Shown: piece by piece, positions 25,807 through 33,508 of the stretch | How positions within the stretch are numbered: position 1 is the first letter of the stretch | Layout of the letters: the number at the start of each line of letters is the position of its first letter | Assembly (NCBI GenBank): GCA_022768325.1 | Contig: JALEMI010000129.1 | Coordinates: 1-33,508 of the forward strand | From: Bacteroidales bacterium | Lineage (GTDB): Bacteria; Bacteroidota; Bacteroidia; Bacteroidales; Marinilabiliaceae | Direction: 5' to 3' | DNA: 33,508 nucleotides | Notes under the pieces: generated by a model | What the model was told of the DNA's origin: nothing | What the model saw: only the letters and a program-made list of their open reading frames with translations | Databases searched by the model: none | Translations under genes and position numbers: made by a program

Positions 25807-26796
25807 TTAAAGTATTCTGACGCTTTTGTATCGCTTGTCTGGTTTTTGCCTGTCGAAATCGAAAGAGTACCGGGCGATGATTTCGTGGGAGCCCGTGTTG
25901 TACCTTTTGAGCTTCGACAGTGAGAGGTCGTAGGCGTAGGAGAGGTCGAGACCGTTTCGGAGTCTGACGCCAGTCTGCGCGAGGAGTGCATCTTGGATGC
26001 GAGCACCGAGAGCGAACCAGAAGAACCTGTTGAAGTTCGCTGCGGCGGAGAGTTCGAGTTGCCAGGATGCGAAGTCGGTCATAAACGCGAGCCGTGGCTC
26101 GAAGGACCGTTGTTTGACGTCTTTGCCGAGCAGTCGTCCGGCGTTGACGTTGAGAGCGGGTCTGACATTTATTTGCGCGTCGCTTTTGAGAGCGAGCTTA
26201 GGCGCGGTCAGATGTTGGAGAGCCAAGCTGATGAAAGCATTGTCGGACTGATAGAAAGCACCGAGGCCTGCGTCGAAAGCTGTTTGGCTGTCATCGTTGC
26301 CGTTAAGCAGAGGGTCAGTCTCCTGGTGGTAGCCGTCTTGGACTTCGGACGGAGCCGTATGGAGGTCTGAAGCGGAGAACTTGGCGTTGACTGCCCCGAA
26401 CCTTGCCCCGAGGGCGAGAATGCCTTTATCGAGGTAGATATGGAAGCTGTAAGCCGCCGCGAGGTTTATATTTGTCATGGCACCGGCCTTGTCTTGCAGA
26501 GCTAAGACTCCGACGCCGTGGAAATTCTTCAAGAAGCTGACCTGCATATCGGCCGCGATAAGCATCGATTGAGGCGCATCGTCGAAGCCGACCCACTGTT
26601 GGCGGAAAGCGGCCGTAACGGCGGCCAATCCGGAAGCACCCGCGGCAGCGGGGTTTACGACAGAGGGCAGAAGGTGGCAGCCCGTGAAATTTGGCTCGTT
26701 TTGGGCGGATGCAACTCCGCCTGTCAGCGTGCAAATTAAGCAAAAAAAGACCAATAATGTACGGGTTCGGGGGCAAAAGCAGACATCTATTAGCAT
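25807..26796 (-). CDS. PorP/SprF family type IX secretion outer-membrane protein
   Basis: A 329-residue beta-barrel protein. The start at 26796 was chosen because it gives a signal peptide (MLIDVCFCPRTRTLLVFFCLICTLTGGVASA) cleaved before QNEPNF; the longer frame adds 37 unlikely residues. The mature start PNFTGCHLLPSVVNPAAAGASGLAAVTAAFRQQWVGFDDAPQS is the PorP/SprF signature (NPA...R.QW.G...P). Family members attach to the GldK-GldN ring or help particular cargo reach the surface. It is first in the operon with gldKLMN. No consensus promoter was found directly upstream. Confidence 0.92.
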   Translation of the reverse strand: MLIDVCFCPRTRTLLVFFCLICTLTGGVASAQNEPNFTGCHLLPSVVNPAAAGASGLAAVTAAFRQQWVGFDDAPQSMLIAADMQVSFLKNFHGVGVLALQDKAGAMTNINLAAAYSFHIYLDKGILALGARFGAVNAKFSASDLHTAPSEVQDGYHQETDPLLNGNDDSQTAFDAGLGAFYQSDNAFISLALQHLTAPKLALKSDAQINVRPALNVNAGRLLGKDVKQRSFEPRLAFMTDFASWQLELSAAANFNRFFWFALGARIQDALLAQTGVRLRNGLDLSYAYDLSLSKLKRYNTGSHEIIARYSFDFDRQKPDKRYKSVRIL

Positions 26797-26959
26797 TTTA
26801 GGCTTAAATCGTATAAGTCTTAACAAAAAGCGTGCTAAAAATCTCGATTTGCTCTCAGAACGAACCTCATACTTGGCAGAAATTGTGTTGTCGGCGCTTG
26901 AAACCATGAGCTTAACCTCTTGTACTACGCAGACAAACGCATATTATTGCCTTCCATTC

Positions 26960-29395
26960 CTACGATTTTTTCGTTTTATGTGTTGCGGTAGACTTGGACG
27001 GTTTTGCCGCTGATTTTGTTTTAGGCTCAGAATCAGCCTGTTGCGAAGCGGAGGAAGCCTTGGCGAAGCGTGACTTTTTCTTTGTCGGGTCGGCATCTTG
27101 CTCGACGCAGAGCTTCATGCAATCGTCGTAGGAGAGAGCGGCGGCATCGGTACCCTTTGGAATCTTGACATTGGCCTTGCCGTAGGCGATGTAGGGGCCC
27201 CAGCGGCCATTGAGAATCTTGAGATCGGCGTTTTCGGGGAACTCCTTGATGAGCTTATTCTTGTCGTCCTCTCGTTTTTGGACGATGCGTTCGATGGCCT
27301 GTTCGAGCGTTATTGTATAGGGGTCGTCCTCCTTCTTGAGGGAGACGAACTTGCCATCGTGGCGGACGTAGGGGCCGAAGCGTCCGGTGCTGATTACCAC
27401 CTCCTTATCCTCGAACTGGCCGACATTGCGCGGGAGGTCGAAGAGGCGAAGGGCCTGTTCGAGCGTTATCGTCTCGATATGCTGGTCCTTGCGGAGCGAG
27501 GCGAAGCGGGGCTTGGGGCCATCGTCGGTAGTCTCGCCGATTTGGGCCATTGGGCCGAAACGCCCGATGCGGACGGAGACGGGTTCACCCGTCTTGGGGT
27601 CGGTGCCGAGCTGCCTCTCGCCCGTATTCTTTTGGGACTGCTCCATCGTGAGATCGACCTGGTGATGGAAGGGGGCGTAGAAATCGGCAATCATCTTATT
27701 CCACTTGAGTTCGCCCTCGGCGACCTCGTCGAACTGCTTCTCGACATTGGCCGTGAAATCATAGTCCATGACATTGGTGAACTGGCGGAGTAGGAAATCG
27801 GTGACCACCATGGCGACGTCGGTGGGGAAGAGCTTATTGCGCTCGGTGCCGGCCGTCTCCGTGGCCTCGCCTCGGACGACAGAGCCGTCGGTGAGGGAGA
27901 GAGTGCGGTAGACGCGGGACTGGCCCTCGCGGGTCTCCTTGACCACATAACCGCGGTCTTGGATGGTGGAAATTGTGGGGGCGTAGGTGGAAGGGCGCCC
28001 GATGCCGCGCTTCTCGAGCTCGCTGACGAGCGTTGCCTCATTGTAGCGCGGGGGGCGTTGGGTCCACCGCTCGCGGCTGAAGAGATTGGCGAGGGAGAGT
28101 GGGTCGCCCGCCTTGACGGAAGGGAGTACGGTCTTAGACGTCTCGGCATCGTCGTCGGTGGCCTCGATATAGAGCTTCATGAAACCGTCGAAGACGACGA
28201 CCTCGGCGGAGGCGGCGAAATCGCGGTTGGGGTCGGGTGAGGCGATGGATATGGACGTCTGCTCAATCTTGGCGTCGGCCATCTGTGAGGCCACGGTGCG
28301 ACGCCAGATGAGGGAATAGACCTTTTGCTCTTGGGCAGTCTGGCCGGCAGTGAGATTGGCGAAATTGGTAGGGCGGATGGCCTCGTGGGCCTCTTGCGCG
28401 CCCTTGGACTTAGTGGTGTACTGGTGGCGGTTGTGGTAGTTTGCGCCCCACTGTGTGGTTATATAGTCTTGCGCGGCATCGAGCGCCATCTCGGAGAGAT
28501 TGACGGAATCGGTACGCATATACGTGATGAAGCCGGCCTCGTAGAGACGTTGGGCGGCTTGCATGGTCTGCTTGACGGAGAAACCGAGGCTACGGCCGGC
28601 CTCTTGTTGGAGCGTGGAAGTGGTGAAGGGAGGCGCGGCGTGGCGCGAGGCGACCTTGCTATCGACCTTGGTGACGGAGAACTGTGCGGAGGCGCAGCTC
28701 TTCATGAAGGCCTCGGCATCGTCGATATTATCGAAACGGGGCTTCAGCTCGGCTTTGAAAGAAAACTCCTTGCCTGACGGGTCCTTGATATTGAACGTGG
28801 CTGCCGTGGAGAAGTTGGACTTGGCATTGAAAGCGATGACCTCCCTCTCGCGGTCGACAAGCAGCCTCACGGCGACGGACTGGACTCGTCCGGCGGAGAG
28901 CTTAGGCATGACCTTGTGCCAGAGGACCGGGGACAGCTCAAAACCCACGAGACGGTCGAGGACGCGTCGCGCCTGCTGGGCATCGACGAGATTCATGTCG
29001 ATGCGTCGTGGGGACTTTATGGCATTGAGAATGGCGTTCTTCGTAATCTCGTGGAAAACGATACGTGGGGTATTGGCCTCATCGAGTTCGAGCACCTCAG
29101 CGAGATGCCAGGATATGGCCTCACCCTCACGGTCTTCATCGGAAGCGAGCCAGACCTGCTGGGCCTTCTTGGCGAGCTTCTTGAGCTCCTCGACCTTAGC
29201 CTTCTTCTCGTCGGGTATGACGTAGATAGGGTTGAAATCGTGCTCGATATCGACGCCGAAATTATTTTTTTGGAGGTCTCGGATGTGCCCTTCGCTTGAC
29301 GTCACGACAAAGTCGGGGCCCAGGAACTGTCCGATAGTCTTGGCCTTGGTAGGCGACTCGACGATGACGAGTTGGTATTTGGAAGAATTGGCCAT
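26960..29395 (-). CDS. topA: DNA topoisomerase I
   Basis: An 811-residue type IA topoisomerase that relaxes negative supercoils. The start MANSSKYQLVIVESPTKAKTIG is the family N terminus; an in-frame ATG 17 codons upstream was rejected. The Toprim domain has E13 and DEDREGE at 86-92, and the active tyrosine is Y292 in GFITYMRTDSVNL. The C terminus has repeats such as VSVRIGRFGPMAQIG and VISTGRFGPYVRHDGKFVSL (no zinc cysteines), followed by a lysine/alanine/serine-rich tail, as usual in Bacteroidota. It is the last gene after secG, but a terminator lies between them. Confidence 0.97.
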   Translation of the reverse strand: MANSSKYQLVIVESPTKAKTIGQFLGPDFVVTSSEGHIRDLQKNNFGVDIEHDFNPIYVIPDEKKAKVEELKKLAKKAQQVWLASDEDREGEAISWHLAEVLELDEANTPRIVFHEITKNAILNAIKSPRRIDMNLVDAQQARRVLDRLVGFELSPVLWHKVMPKLSAGRVQSVAVRLLVDREREVIAFNAKSNFSTAATFNIKDPSGKEFSFKAELKPRFDNIDDAEAFMKSCASAQFSVTKVDSKVASRHAAPPFTTSTLQQEAGRSLGFSVKQTMQAAQRLYEAGFITYMRTDSVNLSEMALDAAQDYITTQWGANYHNRHQYTTKSKGAQEAHEAIRPTNFANLTAGQTAQEQKVYSLIWRRTVASQMADAKIEQTSISIASPDPNRDFAASAEVVVFDGFMKLYIEATDDDAETSKTVLPSVKAGDPLSLANLFSRERWTQRPPRYNEATLVSELEKRGIGRPSTYAPTISTIQDRGYVVKETREGQSRVYRTLSLTDGSVVRGEATETAGTERNKLFPTDVAMVVTDFLLRQFTNVMDYDFTANVEKQFDEVAEGELKWNKMIADFYAPFHHQVDLTMEQSQKNTGERQLGTDPKTGEPVSVRIGRFGPMAQIGETTDDGPKPRFASLRKDQHIETITLEQALRLFDLPRNVGQFEDKEVVISTGRFGPYVRHDGKFVSLKKEDDPYTITLEQAIERIVQKREDDKNKLIKEFPENADLKILNGRWGPYIAYGKANVKIPKGTDAAALSYDDCMKLCVEQDADPTKKKSRFAKASSASQQADSEPKTKSAAKPSKSTATHKTKKS

Positions 29396-29413
29396 TTGCT
29401 GAAGCTTGGAAAG

Positions 29414-29454
29414 AAAAGGGGGACGGTTGCGCGAAGAAAAGCGCATCCGCCCCC
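29414..29454 (-). terminator. Terminator between secG and topA
   Basis: On the minus strand CCCCC/GGGGG outer arms (29418-29422 with 29450-29454) enclose further paired bases, with one mismatch and one bulge. TTTTCTTT follows. It lies about 60 nt after the secG stop and only about 20 nt before the topA ATG, so topA may depend on read-through or on a promoter nearby that I did not find. Confidence 0.8.
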
Positions 29455-29513
29455 GTTATTTGGTGAGGAAGAGGCGGGCCATGAGGACCGCCGTTGGGAA
29501 CTGTCAGAAGGAC

Positions 29514-29897
29514 TTACTCAGCTTCTTGGGCCTCGGAGGCGGGTTGCTCGGGAGCAGCGGGTAGCTCTTGCTCGGCGGGTTGAGCGTCGAAAGAGGGGGC
29601 GGCCTGCTGAGTGTTGACGCTCTTGTTCTCGAGAATCTCGTTGAGACCGGCGTCTTGGATGGCGGCCTGGGTTGCTTGTGGCTCGAAAGCTACGGAAGCG
29701 ATGGAGAAGACGAAGAGCAGAGCCGCGAGCGTCCAGGTGGCCTTCTCGACGAAGTCGGTGGACTTGCGGACTCCCATTATCTGCTGTTGGCTTGCGAAAC
29801 TTTGGTTGAGTCCGCCGCCTTTGGAACGTTGAACGAGGACTATGATGACCATGAAGACGCTGACGATAATCATCAGCCAAACGATTGTTAGGAACAT
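29514..29897 (-). CDS. secG: Preprotein translocase subunit SecG
   Basis: A 127-residue inner-membrane protein with two helices (about 3-23 and 54-71). The SecG signature IIVLVQRSKGGGLNQSF lies between them. It assists SecYE in protein export. After the second helix there is an extended tail of about 55 residues rich in Q, A, P and E, longer than in E. coli SecG but common in Bacteroidota. It lies 16 nt after the TPR-like gene. Confidence 0.95.
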   Translation of the reverse strand: MFLTIVWLMIIVSVFMVIIVLVQRSKGGGLNQSFASQQQIMGVRKSTDFVEKATWTLAALLFVFSIASVAFEPQATQAAIQDAGLNEILENKSVNTQQAAPSFDAQPAEQELPAAPEQPASEAQEAE

Positions 29898-29913
29898 CTT
29901 ATTAGGAGTGTTA

Positions 29914-30741
29914 TTACGACTTAAGTTTTTCTATATCTGACATTCGAGCGGCAAAGTAACCACTTTTTTCGGGATATTTCAAACTTAGCTTTTTAAATAT
30001 GGCGATGGCCTTGGCGTATTGTTTTTGTTTGATGTAGATAGAGGCGAGCGTCTCGGTGAGAATATCGTCATTCTCGCGTGTGCTCTCCTCCTCGATTTTT
30101 CGGGCGTCGATGGCTGGTTTTCTGTTGGAAGCGGCGATGATATGGTCGTCGTCCTCGCCGAGGAACTTATCGATGAGATCCATGCCCTTGGCCCGCGGGA
30201 GGTTGTCGTGGGCGGTGGCGGACTGGAATTGGCACGTGTATTCGAGCCAATCGGAGAAAGAGTACCTCTCGTCGGGGCGGCATATTTGGGTACCGAGATT
30301 CTCGATATTGTAAGTCTCGGCGTGTTGGGCCGGGGCCTCGTAGTCGAGTTCGTCGGCGAAAGAGGAGGACGGGACGGGGGAGACCGGCGTGACGGCGGAC
30401 GTGAGCGGCATGACGAGACGCGGCTCGGGAGGTGCGGGAGCCTCCTTAGCTGGCTCGGCGGGCGCGGGCTTTTTCTGCTTTTGGGACGTGGGGAAGGGAA
30501 TCTTATCGTAGCGGTCGTGGACGAACCAATAGAGCGCGGCACGGTCCCAGACATGGACGGCGGCCTGACGGAGCGAATCTTGGAAGTGGGGACTATTGGC
30601 GCGACGCAGCCCCTTGGCGAGGAGCATCCATCCCGCATGGAAATAGGGGAACTGGCGGAGCGTGGCCGCGAGTTGCTCGACCGTTTGGGACGAGATGTCG
30701 GAGGGGTTGTCGATGGCGGCGTAGAGGGTTTCTTTATTCAT
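29914..30741 (-). CDS. TPR-like protein of unknown function
   Basis: A 275-residue protein with no signal peptide. The ATG start at 30741 was chosen; it begins 2 nt after the lptE stop (TAGTGATG), and the upstream alternative would be TTG. Residues 1-75 are helical (TLYAAIDNPSDISSQTVEQLAATLRQFPYFHAGWMLLAKGL). Residues about 85-130 are rich in proline and alanine and probably disordered. A tetratricopeptide-like helical pair lies near the end (LTETLASIYIKQKQYAKAIAIFKKLSLKYPEKSGYFAARMSDIEKL). A middle SFSDWLEYTCQF segment is typical of this Bacteroidota family. Role unknown; the operon suggests an envelope link. Confidence 0.85.
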   Translation of the reverse strand: MNKETLYAAIDNPSDISSQTVEQLAATLRQFPYFHAGWMLLAKGLRRANSPHFQDSLRQAAVHVWDRAALYWFVHDRYDKIPFPTSQKQKKPAPAEPAKEAPAPPEPRLVMPLTSAVTPVSPVPSSSFADELDYEAPAQHAETYNIENLGTQICRPDERYSFSDWLEYTCQFQSATAHDNLPRAKGMDLIDKFLGEDDDHIIAASNRKPAIDARKIEEESTRENDDILTETLASIYIKQKQYAKAIAIFKKLSLKYPEKSGYFAARMSDIEKLKS

Positions 30742-30743
30742 CA

Positions 30744-31265
30744 CTACCAATCGGCAAAGGCCTTGTTGAAGATATTTTCCGTTAGTTCGTCGACGATGAG
30801 CTTCACGAGCTCCTCCTCGACATCGGCGAGGTTATTCTCGGAATCGTAGTCCTGATAGGCACTGAAGGACTGTTCCCAATCCTTCTTGGGGTCTTTGGAA
30901 TTGCGGCACCGAATCTTGACAGAGACCGTTAGGCGGGTCTGCGCGGAGACGGCATCGGCCTGTACGGCCATTGGCTTGGTGGTATAGGACGTGATGTCTC
31001 CCGAGAAATCGACATCGCCATACTCATTGACGAGCGAGAGGCGGGACTCGTTTTGGATACGGTCCTTAAGCCCCTCGGTGAGCGTGGAGCTGAGATCGGG
31101 ATTGACGAGCGGGGCCCTATTGTTGATGTATTGAACCGAGAAGGTGTTCAGATTCTCGGGTATGGAGGCACCGCTCATGGTGATGGAGATGGTGCAGGCG
31201 TGGAGAATGGCTGCCGCGAGGAGGGCGGCGAGTGAAAAGAGGGCGAGTTTAGTCTTCGAGACCAT
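30744..31265 (-). CDS. lptE: LptE-like LPS-assembly lipoprotein
   Basis: A 173-residue lipoprotein; lipobox ILHAC with C24 after a hydrophobic signal (LALFSLAALLAAAI). The body has the LptE pattern: CTISITMSGASIPENLNTFSVQYINNRAPLVNPDLSSTLTEGLKDRI, and a repeated beta region. LptE works with LptD at the outer membrane to place lipopolysaccharide on the surface. The start at 31265 overlaps the end of the sigma-54 activator gene by 17 nt; a longer frame upstream is a shadow of that gene. Family assignment is firm in context, moderate on sequence alone. Confidence 0.85.
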   Translation of the reverse strand: MVSKTKLALFSLAALLAAAILHACTISITMSGASIPENLNTFSVQYINNRAPLVNPDLSSTLTEGLKDRIQNESRLSLVNEYGDVDFSGDITSYTTKPMAVQADAVSAQTRLTVSVKIRCRNSKDPKKDWEQSFSAYQDYDSENNLADVEEELVKLIVDELTENIFNKAFADW

Positions 31266-32577
31266 AGTCGTGAATTTTGCGATAGAGAGTTCTCTCGGAA
31301 ATTTGCAGCTCCTTGGCGACGCGTCGGCGGTTTCCCTTGAACTTGGCGAGAGCCTTGATGATGAGGTTTTTTTCCGTCTCGGCGAGTGAGAGAATCTCGG
31401 GTTCGGCGGGTCGGACCTCTTGGATGTCTTGTGACTCGGCATCGTGGGCTCGGACGGGGAGGATGTCCACCACCCCGTCTTTCAGCGACGTTGGGGAGAG
31501 GCGGTCGATGGAATCGGAATGGCGGGGTTGGGACGTGACATGGGCGCGGGCCGGGGTGAGTGGACTGTCGGAATCGTGGGGCTTGGCATCGGCGAAGAGC
31601 TTCTGCGCGGCCTTCATCTCGTCGGGCGTGAGCGAACCGCCGCCTTGGCCATTGAGCAGCGCTATGACGAGCCGCTTGAGGTCGTTGACCTCTTGGCGCA
31701 TATCGAAAAGGACCTTATAGAGAATCTCGCGGTCGGAGCTGAAAGACTCGGTAGGGCTATTGACGGGGAGGAGCGTATGGGGATGGTCGTGGTGCTGTGG
31801 TTGGGGTATGAACCGCGCGATGGCATCGGCTGTGACGGTGCGGTCGGGCGCGAGGACCGTGACCTGCTCGGCGACATTCTTAAGCTGGCGGACATTGCCG
31901 GGCCAGGAATAGGCGGCGAGAGCCTCGGCGGCATCGGGCGTGAGGCGGATTGGCGGGATATGGTTCTTGTCGGCGAAATCGTTGGTGAACTTATGGAAAA
32001 GTTGTGGGACATCGGCCTGACGGCGGCGGAGAGGCGGGATACGGATCATGACGCCATTGAGGCGGTAGAAGAGGTCCTCGCGGAAACGGCCGTCGGCGAT
32101 GGCCTTCTCGAGGTCGACATTTGTGGCGGCGACGATTCGGACATCGGTCTTCTTGACGAGGGAAGAGCCGACGCGCATATACTCGCCCTTCTCGAGGACG
32201 CGGAGGAGCTTGGCCTGGGTGGCGAGGGGGAGTTCGCCAATCTCGTCGAGGAAGATGGTGCCTGTATTGGCCTCCTCGAAATAGCCCTTGCGCTCGTTGA
32301 GGGCGCCGGTGAAAGCTCCCTTCTCGTGGCCGAAGAGCTCGGAATCGATAGTGCCCTCGGGGATGGCACCGCAGTTGACGGCGACATAGGGGTTGTGCTT
32401 GCGGGCGCTGAAAGCGTGGATAATCTGGGGGAAGACCTCCTTACCCGTGCCACTCTCGCCGATGATGAGGACTGAGAGCTGGATGGGGGCGACCTGCGCG
32501 GCGGTATCGATGGCCCGGAGAAGCTCGGGGTCATTGCCAACGATGCCGAAACGGGCTTTGATGTCGGAAGTGTCCAT
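31249..32577 (-). CDS. Sigma-54 interacting transcriptional activator without receiver domain
   Basis: A 442-residue AAA+ activator. It begins almost directly with the AAA+ domain: Walker A GESGTGKE at 40-47, the sigma-54-contacting loop GAFTGA at 87-92, Walker B TIFLDEIGE at 107-115, and LFYRLNGVMIRIPPLRRR near 180. There is no phospho-acceptor receiver domain. A linker of about 130 residues (about 250-395) is rich in H, P, S and D. A Fis-type helix-turn-helix closes the protein (NRRRVAKELQISERTLYRKIHDYGL). It heads the lptE-TPR-secG run and overlaps lptE. Signals and targets are unknown. Confidence 0.93.
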   Translation of the reverse strand: MDTSDIKARFGIVGNDPELLRAIDTAAQVAPIQLSVLIIGESGTGKEVFPQIIHAFSARKHNPYVAVNCGAIPEGTIDSELFGHEKGAFTGALNERKGYFEEANTGTIFLDEIGELPLATQAKLLRVLEKGEYMRVGSSLVKKTDVRIVAATNVDLEKAIADGRFREDLFYRLNGVMIRIPPLRRRQADVPQLFHKFTNDFADKNHIPPIRLTPDAAEALAAYSWPGNVRQLKNVAEQVTVLAPDRTVTADAIARFIPQPQHHDHPHTLLPVNSPTESFSSDREILYKVLFDMRQEVNDLKRLVIALLNGQGGGSLTPDEMKAAQKLFADAKPHDSDSPLTPARAHVTSQPRHSDSIDRLSPTSLKDGVVDILPVRAHDAESQDIQEVRPAEPEILSLAETEKNLIIKALAKFKGNRRRVAKELQISERTLYRKIHDYGLED

Positions 32578-32634
32578 GGTTGTTTAGGAGTAGATGTGTG
32601 GGAAGTTGGTAGGCGCGTGTGAGCGCATGAACTT

Positions 32635-32664
32635 CAAAAATAGCTATTTTTGGGGTAAGACAAA
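32635..32664. promoter_or_regulatory. 18-bp palindrome with divergent -7 elements
   Basis: The sequence CAAAAATAGCTATTTTTG at 32635-32652 is a perfect palindrome. Each half carries an exact TAnnTTTG match (TATTTTTG): one on the minus strand toward the sigma-54 activator operon, one on the plus strand toward kdsB. For the minus strand a TTTG lies 18 nt upstream (32664 to 32661), giving a full promoter. The plus-strand copy has no TTTG at the expected distance. The elements are 27 nt (kdsB) and about 57 nt (activator) from the ATGs. Confidence 0.6.
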
Positions 32665-32679
32665 AAACATAAAACAGAC

Positions 32680-33438
32680 ATGGAAAGAGACGAGATATTG
32701 GGCCTGATACCGGCCCGTTACGCGTCGACGCGATTCCCGGGCAAGCCATTGGCCGACATTGGCGGCAAGCCGATGATTCAGAGAGTGTATGAGAACGTGA
32801 GCAAAGCGTTGAGCCACGTGGCGGTAGCAACGGACGACATTCGCATTGCGGAGGCCGTGGAGCGGTTTGGCGGTCGGGTGGTGATGACCTCGACGAGCCA
32901 CAGAAGCGGCACGGACCGATGCGCCGAGGCGGCGAGCAAAGTGGAGGCTGAGGACGGCAGGCATTATGGCGTCGTGATGAACATCCAGGGCGACGAGCCG
33001 TTTATCAGCCCTACGCAGGTGGAGCTGTTGGCGAGCGCATTTGATGACGCGAAGGTGGAGATTGCCACCCTCGTGAAACACGCGGAGCAGGAGGAGGACG
33101 TGTTCAACCCGAACAAGCCGAAGGTGGCAGTGAGCGCACGGGGCTTCGCGATGTATTTCAGCCGGAGCCCGATACCATACCTGCGTGGCGTGGCGGAGCA
33201 TGACTGGACGACGAAGCACAAGTTTTGGAATCACATTGGGCTGTATGCGTACAGGACGGCGACATTGCATGAGCTGACGAAGTTGGCGCCGGGTGAGTTG
33301 GAGAAGTGCGAGAGCCTGGAGCAGTTGCGGTGGCTTGAGAATGGGTATTCGATACGCGTGTTGGAGACGGAGATTGAGAGTTTGAGTATTGACACGCCCG
33401 AGGATTTGGAGGAATTGAGGAGACGCGGGTTGATATAG
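32680..33438 (+). CDS. kdsB: CMP-KDO synthetase (3-deoxy-manno-octulosonate cytidylyltransferase)
   Basis: A 252-residue enzyme that couples KDO to CMP, the activated sugar for the inner core of lipopolysaccharide. Signature blocks are LIPARYASTRFPGKPLADI at about 8-26, TSTSHRSGTDRCAEA at about 70-84, NIQGDEPFI near 105, and FSRSPIPY. The C terminus SIDTPEDLEELRRRG is also typical. It faces away from the sigma-54 activator/lptE operon, which also serves lipopolysaccharide. Codons strongly prefer G at the third position (TTG, CTG, GTG, AAG), unlike most minus-strand genes here. Confidence 0.97.
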   Translation: MERDEILGLIPARYASTRFPGKPLADIGGKPMIQRVYENVSKALSHVAVATDDIRIAEAVERFGGRVVMTSTSHRSGTDRCAEAASKVEAEDGRHYGVVMNIQGDEPFISPTQVELLASAFDDAKVEIATLVKHAEQEEDVFNPNKPKVAVSARGFAMYFSRSPIPYLRGVAEHDWTTKHKFWNHIGLYAYRTATLHELTKLAPGELEKCESLEQLRWLENGYSIRVLETEIESLSIDTPEDLEELRRRGLI

Positions 33439-33473
33439 GATTCTCGTACGTCGAGGAGACTTGATTTTGGTGA

Positions 33474-33508
33474 TGGGCTACACTCGCTGGGCGGGTGTGG
33501 CCCATTTT
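33474..33508 (+). terminator. Terminator after kdsB
   Basis: TGGGCTACACTCG (33474-33486) pairs with CGGGTGTGGCCCA (33492-33504) over 13 positions with two G-U pairs, followed by TTTT at the window edge. Confidence 0.88.

Noticed and set aside
24493-25923. 476-codon plus-strand frame opposite gldK
   Set aside because: It is antisense to gldK, which has a lipobox and FGE-like motifs; the antisense product is a Val/Glu/Asp-rich string without any domain.
31266-31442. Upstream extension of the LptE-like gene
   Set aside because: It lies inside the sigma-54 activator gene in another frame and reads as a low-complexity basic string; the start at 31265 gives a lipobox.

Overview
The window comes from a chromosome of the Bacteroidota, most likely order Bacteroidales, in a lineage that is G+C-rich for the phylum. 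The evidence is a PorP/SprF-like gene followed by gldK-gldL-gldM-gldN (type IX secretion core), promoter elements of the Bacteroidota form (TTTG about 19 nt upstream of TAnnTTTG), and the character of the housekeeping proteins. Genus cannot be fixed from the sequence alone. Apart from ilvE and kdsB, all genes lie on the minus strand.

Layout. Positions 1-8418 hold a complete type I-C CRISPR-Cas locus read leftward: cas3, cas5c, cas8c (with a likely internal cas11c), cas7, cas4, cas1, cas2, then a 250-nt leader and an array that runs off the left edge (8 full repeats, one partial repeat, 8 spacers). Positions 8606-9260 hold a small translation unit: promoter, tRNA-Glu(UUC), rpsT, and a second identical tRNA-Glu(UUC). 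Positions 9309-13660 hold radC, upp, radA and a fused NAD(P)H-hydrate repair enzyme. Then come metG and, divergently, the branched-chain aminotransferase gene ilvE, whose terminator faces that of frr. Frr follows a conserved gene of unknown function. A GDP-mannose pyrophosphorylase and a surface lipoprotein follow.

Positions 20986-26796 hold the porP-gldK-gldL-gldM-gldN operon, which encodes the motor, ring and outer-membrane parts of the type IX secretion machine and ends in a strong terminator. Positions 26960-32577 hold an envelope operon: a receiver-less sigma-54 activator, an LptE-like lipoprotein, a TPR-like protein, secG and topA. Divergent from it is kdsB, which activates KDO for lipopolysaccharide.

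No undescribed system is proven. The points most worth a second look are the internal Cas11c start in cas8c, substitutions at expected Cas5c catalytic positions, a perfect 18-bp palindrome carrying the -7 elements between kdsB and the sigma-54 activator operon, the duplicated tRNA-Glu around rpsT with a long perfect hairpin next to the cas operon, and the unknown gene ahead of frr. Functional calls rest on motif recognition and remembered family features; no database search was run.
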